Positions 50,129 to 58,699 of a stretch of DNA of 64,000 nt are shown one piece after another (position 1 is the first letter of the stretch; each line of letters begins with the position of its first letter). The notes under the pieces were generated by a model that made no database searches, was not told the origin of the DNA, and saw only the letters and a list, made by a program, of their open reading frames with translations. Origin of the DNA: CBDDFQ01 sp965227035 (GTDB taxonomy: Bacteria > Pseudomonadota > Gammaproteobacteria > Burkholderiales > Burkholderiaceae_C); NCBI GenBank assembly GCA_965227035.1, contig OZ245724.1, forward strand, positions 2,294,001 to 2,358,000, in the 5' to 3' direction. The translations under genes and the position numbers were made by a program.

Positions 50129-51087
50129 GATGATTTCCTGAACGAAAGCTTCTTGCCGAGCGAACGCAGACCGCCCATCAAACCGCGCGGCATGAACGTG
50201 ACTATCAATATGAGCACCGCACCGTAGATGACGAGGTTGATGCCGGGCAAGGTACCGAACATGTTTCGGGTGACGTCGGCCAGCACGTGCAACGCAACTG
50301 CGCCAAGAATCGGCCCCCACAAGGTTCCGATGCCGCCGACGATTGCGGCGACCAGCGCTTCGACCGAGCTGGTTGCGCCGTAAGCGATGCCCGGATCGAT
50401 GTACTGGAACACCTGCACATAGAACGCGCCCGCCGCTCCCATGAAACCGCCCGAAAGGCAGATGGCCGCGAGCTTCACGCGGAACGGATTCACGCCGATG
50501 GCGCGCGCTGCATCTTCGTTGTCACGAACTGCCTGAAGGTAAGCGCCGAAGCGCGACGACTTGATCCACGCAGTGACTAACAAGGCTGCCACGACCAGTC
50601 CGAGGATGAGGAACAGAAAGCCGCGTCGCGATGCGAATTGCATGTTCGCTGCGCTCTCGCGCAACGGAACCATCAGGCCCACGCCTGCACCGGTAAACGG
50701 AACCGACAGCGCGGTGATGCGGAAAACTTCGGCGAATGCCAGAGTGACCAGCGCGAAATACGAACCCTTGAGGCCATAGCGGAACGACAGTGCGCCGATG
50801 AACGCGCCCACCAGCGCGGCGCCGGCAATGGCGGTCGGCAAGGCTGCCCACGGATTGATGCCGAATTGCAGCTGGGCAATCGCCTGGATGTACGCGCCGG
50901 TCCCGAAGAACACGGCATGACCGAACGAGAACTGTCCGCCGAAGCCGCCGAGGATGTTCCATGCCTGCGCTATCAGCGCGGCATACAGAGCCATCATGAC
51001 GAAGTTGAGGACGACGCCGGATTCGGTCGCAAACGCGAGCGCCGCGACGGCAACCGCGAAGATTGCGATTTTGGTGAGATCTTTCAT
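50125..51087 (-). CDS. livM: Branched-chain-type ABC importer permease LivM
   Basis: A 320-residue permease with about eight to nine hydrophobic helices. LivM-type sequence is seen in NILGGFGGQFSFGHAVFFGTGAY-like motifs and the coupling segment SRFGAYLQAVRDNEDAARAIGVN near residue 190. ATG 51087 gives the normal N-terminus; the open frame further upstream overlaps livH. The C-terminus is basic. Confidence 0.92.
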   Translation of the reverse strand: MKDLTKIAIFAVAVAALAFATESGVVLNFVMMALYAALIAQAWNILGGFGGQFSFGHAVFFGTGAYIQAIAQLQFGINPWAALPTAIAGAALVGAFIGALSFRYGLKGSYFALVTLAFAEVFRITALSVPFTGAGVGLMVPLRESAANMQFASRRGFLFLILGLVVAALLVTAWIKSSRFGAYLQAVRDNEDAARAIGVNPFRVKLAAICLSGGFMGAAGAFYVQVFQYIDPGIAYGATSSVEALVAAIVGGIGTLWGPILGAVALHVLADVTRNMFGTLPGINLVIYGAVLILIVTFMPRGLMGGLRSLGKKLSFRKSS

Positions 51088-51091
51088 GGGA

Positions 51092-51964
51092 CTAGACCTT
51101 CGCGCCGAACAAGCCTTGCGGCCTGAACAGCAACACGCCAATGAAGATCAGGAAGATGCCGATCTGCCCGAGCGACTCGCCCAGATACAAACCGCCCAAC
51201 GATTCGACCACCCCTATCAGCAATCCGCCGACGAGTGCGCCCGCGAAACTGCCCATGCCACCCAGCACCACGATGGTGAACGCCACCAGGACGAAGCCGG
51301 AGCCCACGCTCGGGTTCACGTAATACGCGGGCATCAGAAAACATGCAGCAGCACCCAGGCATCCGAGACCGATTCCGAAACTCAATGCGTACACATGATC
51401 GACGTCGATGCCCATGAGCTTGGCGCCCTGACGCTCTTTAGATACCGCGCGAATCGCACGGCCCAGATCGGTCTTGGTGACGATCCAGAGAAGAACCGCC
51501 GACGTAACCAGCGCACCACCGAACGCAATCAGCTTGGGCAATGAAATCATCGCGGGGCCGATAGGAATCGTGGTGAGTGTGTAGGCCGTATCGATGGTGC
51601 GCGTGTCCGACTTGAAGAACAGCAGCGCCAGGTTTTCCATCACGATGGAAATTCCCAGCGTCACCAGAAGAATGTTTTCATCCTTGCCGTGACTCGCACG
51701 GTTGATGATCCCTCGTTGCAACAGATAGCCCAGCGCAAACATGCCGGGCACGAGTATCGGCAAAGCCAGATACGGATCGATTCCGAATTTTTCCTTGAGC
51801 ATGTACACGGCGTAAAGCGCCAGCATCAACGACGCGCCGTGCGCGAAGTTGATGATGTGCAGCACACCGTAAATCAGGGTGAGGCCCAGCGCGATGAGCG
51901 CATAGACCGCCCCGGTCGTCAGTCCGTTGAGGACCGACGCGAAGAGAATCCCGAAATCCATCAT
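51092..51964 (-). CDS. livH: Branched-chain-type ABC importer permease LivH
   Basis: A 290-residue permease with about eight hydrophobic helices, beginning MMDFGILFASVLNGLTTGAVYALIALGL. The coupling segment TDLGRAIRAVSKERQGAKLMGID is near residue 165. Two consecutive ATG codons exist at 51964 and 51961. It is separated from livM by 4 nt and lies 25 nt after the receptor gene. Confidence 0.92.
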   Translation of the reverse strand: MMDFGILFASVLNGLTTGAVYALIALGLTLIYGVLHIINFAHGASLMLALYAVYMLKEKFGIDPYLALPILVPGMFALGYLLQRGIINRASHGKDENILLVTLGISIVMENLALLFFKSDTRTIDTAYTLTTIPIGPAMISLPKLIAFGGALVTSAVLLWIVTKTDLGRAIRAVSKERQGAKLMGIDVDHVYALSFGIGLGCLGAAACFLMPAYYVNPSVGSGFVLVAFTIVVLGGMGSFAGALVGGLLIGVVESLGGLYLGESLGQIGIFLIFIGVLLFRPQGLFGAKV

Positions 51965-51989
51965 CTACGTAGCTTCGCCTTAGGTTTCG

Positions 51990-53213
51990 TCAAGCCTTGA
52001 GCGGGAACACGGGATCGGTTTCGCGGTATTCGCGCGGAATGATCACCTTGATATCGTTCTTGTAGACCTGAGTCATGAGCGGCTGTGCACCCTGATTCTG
52101 TCCGTTGACGAACTTGGTGGGGCCGTACGGCATGATGTGATTCGAGAAGGTGCTGGAGTTCAGCGCGTCGATGATCGCGGCGCGGTCGGTCGACTTGGCA
52201 CGCTCGATCGCATCGGCCAGCAGCCACATCGAGGTGTAGGTCATGAACACTTCGTAGCTGAAGAACAGGCCTTGCGCTTCGACGCGCTTTTTCAGTTCTG
52301 CAGAACGCTTGTCCTTCGGGTTGAACCAGTGGTTGCAGTCGATGATGCCGTTGGCTGCATCGGGAAATTCTTTCACGAACTTGTAGCTCGAAGCCGCACC
52401 GCCGAGCACCGAGAAAATCGCCTTCGGGGTGACCTTTTGCTGTTGCATGGTGCGAACCAGCAGCGCGTATTCGTTGTAGTAGTTGGCGGGAATCACGATG
52501 TCGGGGTTCAACGACTTCATGCGCAGCACGATGTTGTTGAAATCGCGCGTGGGGTTCGCATGCGGCACGGTAGCGACGACGTCGTAGCCGAAACCGGGCA
52601 GCTCCTTGCCCAGAAGTTGCGCAGTGCCAGTGCCGAACAAAGAGTCTTCGTGAATGATCATCACGGTCTTGGCCGGCTTGCCTGCCGATGTGTTCAGCAC
52701 ATGCAGGTTGGCAACTGCGACTTGTGCGCAGGTGCGGTAACCAGGACCGAAACGGAAGGTGTTCTTCAGACCGCGTTCGACGATCTGATCCGCTACACCC
52801 ACATCGACCACGTGCGGCAGGTTGTACTTCGCTGCGGTTTGCGTGGTTGCCAGACAGATGGCCGATGCGAATGCGCCAACGATCGCCGACACGCCAGCTT
52901 CGTTCATCTTCTCGACTTCAGCCGATCCGGCTTGCGGCGACGATTGCGCATCTCCCAGCATCGCTTCGATCTTCGCGCCGCCGAGCGACTTGATACCGCC
53001 AGCTTTGTTGATGTCTTCGATGGCCATCATTGCGCCGACGCGGCACTGTTGGCCCGAGTAAGCGATGGCACCGGTGACGGGGTGCAGGACACCGATCTTG
53101 ACCGTCTTGGGCTGGGCGCCCGCGATCAAAGGAAACGCCAGGGCAGAAGCGGCCGCAGCCGATTCACCGATGAATTGGCGACGAGATTTATGCGACGTGG
53201 TCGATTGGCTCAT
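51990..53213 (-). CDS. Branched-chain-type ABC importer substrate-binding protein
   Basis: A 407-residue type I periplasmic binding protein. The N-terminus has a twin-arginine pattern (SRRQFIGES, Arg11-Arg12) before a hydrophobic stretch ending LIAGAQ, so export by Tat is likely. The mature protein starts KTVKIGVLHPVTGAIAYSGQQ, and ends with a region similar to urea/amide and aromatic-acid receptors of this class. It is the first structural gene of the operon, 70 nt after the GntR gene. Confidence 0.92.
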   Translation of the reverse strand: MSQSTTSHKSRRQFIGESAAAASALAFPLIAGAQPKTVKIGVLHPVTGAIAYSGQQCRVGAMMAIEDINKAGGIKSLGGAKIEAMLGDAQSSPQAGSAEVEKMNEAGVSAIVGAFASAICLATTQTAAKYNLPHVVDVGVADQIVERGLKNTFRFGPGYRTCAQVAVANLHVLNTSAGKPAKTVMIIHEDSLFGTGTAQLLGKELPGFGYDVVATVPHANPTRDFNNIVLRMKSLNPDIVIPANYYNEYALLVRTMQQQKVTPKAIFSVLGGAASSYKFVKEFPDAANGIIDCNHWFNPKDKRSAELKKRVEAQGLFFSYEVFMTYTSMWLLADAIERAKSTDRAAIIDALNSSTFSNHIMPYGPTKFVNGQNQGAQPLMTQVYKNDIKVIIPREYRETDPVFPLKA

Positions 53214-53283
53214 GGAAGCTCCTTTTTAAGAACGATCAAGGGAAAAAAACTGACAACTGAACAAACTGGGTGCCATCCGGAGC

Positions 53284-54081
53284 TCAGGTAAAGCGAGCCG
53301 ACAGATCCTTGCTCACCCAAACTTTCGCGTCGATGCTGCCGACACGCGACAACTCCATCTGATATTCATAGCGATCGGGTCGATACAGGCCGTGAAGCCA
53401 CTGGATCGGCCTGTCGTCTTCGTCGTAAATCAGGCGCCGGACCGCGAGCAACGCCGTACCGACGGAGACGTCGAGATGTTCCGCCGTGCTCGCGTCTGCG
53501 AGCTTCGCCGAGATCGTCTGATGCGCACGTCCGACGCGCACACCCGACTCTTCGAGCAACAACAAGATGGGTTTGCGCGAGAGCTCCCTGCGGCCAAACG
53601 AATTGGCGAGGTGCTGCGGCACATAAGTGGTGATGAGAGACAGCGGGCCTTCGCGGGTGCTTCGAACGCGAACCGCCTTCTGCACTTCGGTGCCTGTAGG
53701 GATGCCGAGCGCGCCGGCTACCGATTCCGAAGCGGTAATGCCGCTGACTTCGAGCACTTTGACCGAAGTCTTCAGTCCCATGCTCACGAGGTTTTCCAGA
53801 AGCCCGGTCAAGTGCGCCTTGCGTTCGCCGCGCTCGTTGTTCAGCGTGGAAATACCGCCGGGCACTTCGATAGGACGAGTGCCACGTCCCGGCTCCCGCG
53901 AGATCAAACCCTCTGCAGCGAGTTGCCCAAGCGCCCGGCGCACGGTGACTCGCGCCACACCGAACTGCTGCATCAAGGCATGCTCCCCGGGAAGACCACC
54001 GGCAAACCGACCATCGTCGAGTTGCTCGCGCAACACCAGATAGATGCGGTGGTATTTTGGAAGAGGCAATGCCTGGGTCAT
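53284..54081 (-). CDS. GntR family regulator, HutC/UTRA type
   Basis: A 265-residue regulator with a winged helix (about residues 5-75; GRFAGGLPGEHALMQQFGVARVTVRRAL) and a UTRA ligand-binding domain (about 95-250, with GLYRPDRYEYQ near the end). I start it at ATG 54081, because AGGA lies 9 nt upstream; an ATG at 54132 would place the palindrome 54107-54128 inside the coding region. It probably represses the 13-gene operon until the imported compound or an intermediate binds. Confidence 0.92.
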   Translation of the reverse strand: MTQALPLPKYHRIYLVLREQLDDGRFAGGLPGEHALMQQFGVARVTVRRALGQLAAEGLISREPGRGTRPIEVPGGISTLNNERGERKAHLTGLLENLVSMGLKTSVKVLEVSGITASESVAGALGIPTGTEVQKAVRVRSTREGPLSLITTYVPQHLANSFGRRELSRKPILLLLEESGVRVGRAHQTISAKLADASTAEHLDVSVGTALLAVRRLIYDEDDRPIQWLHGLYRPDRYEYQMELSRVGSIDAKVWVSKDLSARFT

Positions 54082-54106
54082 GGGGGAGAATCCTACGAAG
54101 CGTTTT

Positions 54107-54128
54107 AATGTTCTGTCAATGGAACATT
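54107..54128 (-). promoter_or_regulatory. Candidate operator AATGTTC-N8-GAACATT
   Basis: A perfect inverted repeat with 7-bp arms and an 8-bp spacer, centred 36 bp upstream of the GntR/UTRA start codon. Its place and symmetry fit a dimeric regulator acting on its own promoter. I did not find a second copy before the receptor gene at 53213. Confidence 0.55.
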
Positions 54129-54196
54129 TCAAAAGATATTGGTGCAGTCAACTTCTGCGGGAACCTCGCTTGACTCGAAAATTCTCGGCACATACA

Positions 54197-54218
54197 TTAC
54201 TAACCATCAAGTCAGTAA
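54197..54218 (+). promoter_or_regulatory. Candidate TetR operator TTACTAAC-N6-GTCAGTAA
   Basis: An inverted repeat with 7 of 8 matching arm positions and a 6-bp spacer, ending 48 bp before the tetR start codon. Symmetry and position are typical of TetR-family autorepression. Confidence 0.6.
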
Positions 54219-54266
54219 AAGAGATTTTTCCGACGCCCCCGCAGTCGACCGTTCCGCCCGCCATCG

Positions 54267-54938
54267 ATGTCCCTCTCCAAATTCATCTGCCGAAAAAAGG
54301 ATGCGTCCGCAGCACCCAAGCGAGAACGTCGCAAGGAAGCGCGTCCAGGTGAATTACTGGATGCCGCTCTCGATCTGTTCGTAGAAAAAGGATTCGCCGC
54401 CACTCGATCGGAAGAAGTCGCGTCTAGGGCTGGCGTTTCCAAAGGAACACTTTTTCTCTACTTTCAAAGCAAGGAAGAACTGTTCAAGGCAGTCGTTCGC
54501 GAGAACATCATCGGCCGTGTGAACGAAGGGGCTGCCCTCATTCCTGGATTCAAGGGAACGACCGAAGAACTATTGAGATTCGTGGTGCTGGAGTGGTGGA
54601 CGCGCGTCGGGGCGACCAAGGCCTCCGGCATTACCAAACTCGTCATCTCCGAGGCACGAAATTTCCCGGAAATTGCCGACTTCTATCAAAAGGAAGTCGT
54701 GTTGCCGGGCAAAAAAATCATCGCCTCGGTTTTGCAGGCAGGTATCGACAAAGGCGAGTTCCGCCCAATGGATCTGCACTACGCGGTCTACAGCATCACG
54801 GCCCCAGTCATCTTCCTCATGATGTGGAAGAACTCCATGGGTGTTTGCATGGCCGACGAAGACATCGTTCCGGAAAAATTCCTCGAGAGCCAGCTAGACA
54901 TCATCCTCGGCGGAATGCTGACCCGTCCGGCACCCTAA
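54267..54938 (+). CDS. TetR/AcrR family transcriptional regulator
   Basis: A 223-residue regulator. After about 20 charged residues the helix-turn-helix runs from about residue 28 to 72 (GFAATRSEEVASRAGVSKGTLFLYFQSKEEL). The ligand domain begins FKAVVRENI and contains TKLVISEARNFPEIADFYQKEV, like AcrR-type efflux regulators. A palindrome lies upstream. The downstream order (pcm, rhodanese, tolC) suggests it controls a TolC-dependent export function as well as itself. Confidence 0.93.
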   Translation: MSLSKFICRKKDASAAPKRERRKEARPGELLDAALDLFVEKGFAATRSEEVASRAGVSKGTLFLYFQSKEELFKAVVRENIIGRVNEGAALIPGFKGTTEELLRFVVLEWWTRVGATKASGITKLVISEARNFPEIADFYQKEVVLPGKKIIASVLQAGIDKGEFRPMDLHYAVYSITAPVIFLMMWKNSMGVCMADEDIVPEKFLESQLDIILGGMLTRPAP

Positions 54939-54993
54939 AATCACGCCTGACCGAAGATCACACCGATCCAGACATTTCATTCGAAGCAACATC

Positions 54994-55659
54994 ATGAATA
55001 CCCACGAAACCCTCGAAAGCGCCCGATACAAAATGATCGAGCAACAAATCCGCCCCTGGGATGTGCTCGATATGGACATTCTTGACCTGCTGAATGTCGT
55101 CAAGCGGGAAGACTTCGTGCCCGCTGCGCACCGTTCGCTGGCATTCGTCGACATGGAACTGCCGCTGCCCGAAGGCCAGACCATGTTCTCGCCAAAAATG
55201 GAAGCGCGCATCCTGCAGGACCTGCACGTGCAGCCCCACGAAACCGTTCTCGAAATCGGCGCTGGCTCGGGCTACATGGCGGCACTGCTGGCAGCACGTT
55301 CGCAACGCGTCACCAGCCTCGAAATTTTTCCTGAGCTCGCCAATCTGGCTCGCGCAAATTTGCGCAACTCGAACGTCGCCAATGTCGAAGTTTTGCTCGC
55401 TGACGGTGCCGATGTGAAAGATATTCAGGGCACTTTCGATGTGATCGTGCTGAGCGGATCGCTGGCCGAAGTGCCGCATGCGCTTCTCGCGAAGCTCAAT
55501 ATCGGTGGCCGTCTGTCATGCATCGTCGGAAACGATCCGATGATGCGGGCGAGTTTCGTGACGCGTCAGAGCGATACCTCCTTCGTGACCGTGCAGCCCT
55601 GGGATACCGTCGCTCCGCGCCTGGTGAATTTCGCCGAGCCCTCGAGCTTTCACTTCTGA
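54994..55659 (+). CDS. pcm: Protein-L-isoaspartate O-methyltransferase family protein
   Basis: A 221-residue SAM-dependent methyltransferase of the isoaspartate-repair family. The first 60 residues include YKMIEQQIRPWDVLD and VKREDFVP; SAM motif I is VLEIGAGSGYMAALLA near residue 86. The usual TxS motif before it is replaced by the QTMFSPKMEARILQ stretch, a variant common in this gene context whose repair activity is uncertain. It forms an operon with the rhodanese gene (13 nt spacing). Confidence 0.88.
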   Translation: MNTHETLESARYKMIEQQIRPWDVLDMDILDLLNVVKREDFVPAAHRSLAFVDMELPLPEGQTMFSPKMEARILQDLHVQPHETVLEIGAGSGYMAALLAARSQRVTSLEIFPELANLARANLRNSNVANVEVLLADGADVKDIQGTFDVIVLSGSLAEVPHALLAKLNIGGRLSCIVGNDPMMRASFVTRQSDTSFVTVQPWDTVAPRLVNFAEPSSFHF

Positions 55660-55672
55660 AGATCGGCCACCG

Positions 55673-56011
55673 ATGATCACTGAAATCCGCCCCGCCCAAC
55701 TCGCTTCCTGGATCGGCTCGGTCGCTCCTTCCGAAGCGATCGTTCTCGATGTGCGCGAGCCGCTCGAGTTGCAAACGGCCAGCGTGTCGGCCAACGGTTT
55801 CAAGCTCGTGGCAATTCCAATGGGACAAATCCCGGCATCGCTGAACGATCTGGAAAAAGACGCGCCAATCGCATGCCTGTGCCATCACGGCGCGCGGAGC
55901 ATGCGCGTGGCGCAGTACCTGTCGCAAAACGGTTTTACCAATGTCGTGAACATCGGTGGCGGCATCGATGCATGGTCGGCAGAAGTCGATCCGGCAGTCC
56001 CGCGCTACTAA
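55673..56011 (+). CDS. Single-domain rhodanese-like sulfurtransferase
   Basis: A 112-residue rhodanese domain. The active-site loop CLCHHGARS has the persulfide-forming Cys70, and VLDVREPLEL is the typical first motif. It would transfer sulfane sulfur from thiosulfate or a protein donor. It lies between pcm and tolC, an arrangement repeated in Burkholderiales, but its functional tie to TolC is unknown. Confidence 0.93.
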   Translation: MITEIRPAQLASWIGSVAPSEAIVLDVREPLELQTASVSANGFKLVAIPMGQIPASLNDLEKDAPIACLCHHGARSMRVAQYLSQNGFTNVVNIGGGIDAWSAEVDPAVPRY

Positions 56012-56089
56012 TCCGGCTGACGCTTCGACCCGAAGACTCGGACACCCAGAAGAATTCGTTGCACAAATATTGCTTGTCACAGGATCAAC

Positions 56090-57412
56090 ATGAGATCGTT
56101 TCGAATTCTTCCCTTTGCCTTGGCCCTAAGCGGTGCGGTCAGTGCGAACGTGCAGGCACAAAGCCTCGTCGAGCTGTATGAATCTGCTCGCGGATTCGAC
56201 GCGAGTTATCAGTCCGCTCGCGCCCAGTACGAAGCCAACCTGTTTCGCGCCGAGCAGTCACGCGCATTGATCCTGCCGACCGCCAATGCATCGACCGGTG
56301 TCACGCGTTCCAACTACGACAACAACAACCCGGTCATCAGCCGCGACTACACCACAGCCAACGCTTCAGTCACGGCCTCCCAGCCTCTGTATCGCCCGGC
56401 GAATTGGGCCAGTTACCAGCAAGGGCAGCGCAGCATCGAGCAGGCACTGGCAATTCTTAACTCGGCAGAGCAGGACCTCATCATTCGTGTGAGCCAGGCG
56501 TATTTCGATGTACTTGCAGCACAGGACACGTTGACCTTCGTGCGTGCGCAAAAAACAGCGGTGGCCGAGCAGCTCGCCGCTGCGAAGCGCAACTTCGAGG
56601 TCGGCACGTCGACCATCACCGATTCACGCGAGGCGCAGGCGCGGTACGACCTGGTCATCGCGCAGGAAATTGCGGGCGAGAACGACCTGCGTGTGAAGCG
56701 TCTCGCGCTCGATACGCTGGTAGGACGAATGAACACGCAACCGAATCCGCTTGCGACACCGGTGGTGATACCCGCACTCACTCAGGACGACGTGAACGTC
56801 TGGGTTCGCGATTCCGAAGACTTCAATCCGACTGTTCGGCAAAACCGGGTCGCGGTAGACATTGCGCAGCTGGAAACCGAAAAGGCAAAAGCCGGCCACA
56901 AGCCCACGGTCGATCTGAATGCAAGTTACGGCGTGTCTCGAAATCAGGGTGGCAGCTCTACCTCGTCCCTCACCTATCGCACCAACAACGCCGCGATCGG
57001 AGTGGTGCTGAACGTGCCGCTGTTCGCAGGTTTCGCCACCGAAAACCGGATTCGCGAAACGCTGTCGCTCGAAGACAAGGCGAGATCCGATCTGGAAGCC
57101 TCCAAGCGGGTTGCGGCGCAGTCGGTGAGATCGGCTTACTACGGCGTGTCGTCGGGCCAGGGGCAGGTTCGGGCGCTGCAGGCAGCAGAGGCGTCCAGCC
57201 AAAGTGCGCTCGATGCGAACAAGCTCGGATATCAGGTCGGTGTGCGAATCAACATCGATGTGTTGAATTCACAGAGCCAGCTGTTCCAGACCAAACGCGA
57301 CCTGGCGCAGGCTCGCTACAACGTGCTCTTGGGAAATTTGCGACTGCGTCAGGCGGCCGGCACGCTCAAGCCGGAAGATCTTCAGCCGACGAATGCGCTG
57401 CTGACACCTTGA
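56090..57412 (+). CDS. tolC: TolC family outer-membrane efflux channel protein
   Basis: A 440-residue outer-membrane factor forming the trimeric exit duct of type I secretion and drug-efflux systems. The signal peptide ends SANVQAQ. Two repeats follow, each with beta-barrel strands and long helices; SYGVSRNQGGSSTSSLTYRTNNAAIG marks a strand-loop, and NVLLGNLRLRQAAGTL the family C-terminus. Its 3' end overlaps waaA on the opposite strand by 47 nt. Confidence 0.93.
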   Translation: MRSFRILPFALALSGAVSANVQAQSLVELYESARGFDASYQSARAQYEANLFRAEQSRALILPTANASTGVTRSNYDNNNPVISRDYTTANASVTASQPLYRPANWASYQQGQRSIEQALAILNSAEQDLIIRVSQAYFDVLAAQDTLTFVRAQKTAVAEQLAAAKRNFEVGTSTITDSREAQARYDLVIAQEIAGENDLRVKRLALDTLVGRMNTQPNPLATPVVIPALTQDDVNVWVRDSEDFNPTVRQNRVAVDIAQLETEKAKAGHKPTVDLNASYGVSRNQGGSSTSSLTYRTNNAAIGVVLNVPLFAGFATENRIRETLSLEDKARSDLEASKRVAAQSVRSAYYGVSSGQGQVRALQAAEASSQSALDANKLGYQVGVRINIDVLNSQSQLFQTKRDLAQARYNVLLGNLRLRQAAGTLKPEDLQPTNALLTP

Positions 57413-58691
57413 GACCGTCGACGATTTCGGCGACCGCTTTTGCGGTCTTGCTCGCAGCACCTCGATGTGCCGCCGCAAATGCCAGCCCCTGATTCGCCAT
57501 GGCAGATTGCGCGGCAGGATCGTTCACCAGTGCGATGGCGCAACGCACCGCTTCACTCATGTTGTCCGCGCGAACGGCAGCTTTCGCATCGATGGCCAAT
57601 TCGGCGGCCTCGGCGAAATTGAAAGTCGACGGCCCGAGGACGACCGGACATCCACAAGCCGACGCCTCGATCAAATTCTGACCGCCGAGAGGCTCGAAAC
57701 TGCCTCCTAACAAAGCTACATCGGCCAGGCCGTAGTACAGCGGCATTTCGCCTAACGAATCTCCGATCCAGACATCCGCGTCCTGTGCGCCATCGGTCCA
57801 CCCGCTTCTTCGCGAGACGCTGAAGCCTCGCTCCTTCGCGAGCATCGCGACCTCGTCGAATCGTTGTGGATGACGCGGCACGATCAACCACTGGATCCGA
57901 TGCCGAACATCGCCCGATGCTCTGAGCGCGTCGATTTCGTCGAGGAGCAAGGCCTCTTCACCTTCACGAGAACTCGCGATCATGACCACGGGATTCGGCG
58001 TGGCACGGCGCCAGGCTCGGCCTTGTTCCAGAAGCACTTCATCAGGCGTGGCATCGAATTTCAGATTGCCGAACACGCCCTTCACATCGCCACCTATTTG
58101 ACGGAACCGCGCTGCATCAGATTCCGTCTGCGCCCACACGGCGGCAAGCGACTCGAACGCAGGCTCGGCAATCGAGGACAGCTTTCTGTGCTGCGCCAAC
58201 GATTTTTCATTCAGGCGCGCATTGGCTAGCACCATCGGAATTCCGCGTCGAAAAGATTCCCGCGCCAGGTTCGGCCACACCTCGGTCTCCATCAATATCC
58301 CGATGCTTGGCGACCATTGATCGAAGAATCGTTTGACCGCCTGTGGGGTATCCCATGGCTGCCAAGTCTGGACGTCACCCGGCAGCAAAAGCTTTGCGCC
58401 CTCTTCTCGTCCGGTAGCGGTGCCACAGGTCAAGAGCAAACGAAGATTCGGAAACTCCTTGCGCAATTCCTTGAGCAATACGCCCGCGGCTCGCGTCTCG
58501 CCGAGCGACACCGCATGAATCCAGATTCGCCCGGTATCGGGAGGCAGGTCGTATCGGCCGAATCGCTCTGGCACCTTCACCAGATAGCCAGGTTCGGCCA
58601 CCCCGCGACGCTTCATTTTTCTTCGCACGAACGGCTGCGCTCCCCACATGAGCGTGGAATACAGCGCGTGAACGATTTGAGTTGCGTCCAC
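57366..58691 (-). CDS. waaA: 3-deoxy-D-manno-octulosonic acid (Kdo) transferase
   Basis: A 441-residue GT-B glycosyltransferase that adds Kdo to lipid A precursor at the inner membrane. It starts at GTG 58691, giving an N-terminal hydrophobic stretch (IVHALYSTLMWGAQPF), then the catalytic Glu65 in HAVSLGETRAA. Downstream motifs LMETEVWPNL, ASSREGEE, VPRHPQRF and GGSFEPLGGQNLIE are intact. The start is 8 nt after the phosphomannomutase stop. A longer frame to 59096 is antisense-like read-through. The 3' end overlaps tolC. Confidence 0.93.
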   Translation of the reverse strand: MDATQIVHALYSTLMWGAQPFVRRKMKRRGVAEPGYLVKVPERFGRYDLPPDTGRIWIHAVSLGETRAAGVLLKELRKEFPNLRLLLTCGTATGREEGAKLLLPGDVQTWQPWDTPQAVKRFFDQWSPSIGILMETEVWPNLARESFRRGIPMVLANARLNEKSLAQHRKLSSIAEPAFESLAAVWAQTESDAARFRQIGGDVKGVFGNLKFDATPDEVLLEQGRAWRRATPNPVVMIASSREGEEALLLDEIDALRASGDVRHRIQWLIVPRHPQRFDEVAMLAKERGFSVSRRSGWTDGAQDADVWIGDSLGEMPLYYGLADVALLGGSFEPLGGQNLIEASACGCPVVLGPSTFNFAEAAELAIDAKAAVRADNMSEAVRCAIALVNDPAAQSAMANQGLAFAAAHRGAASKTAKAVAEIVDGLKVSAAHSSAEDLPA

Positions 58692-58699
58692 CGAGGCGG

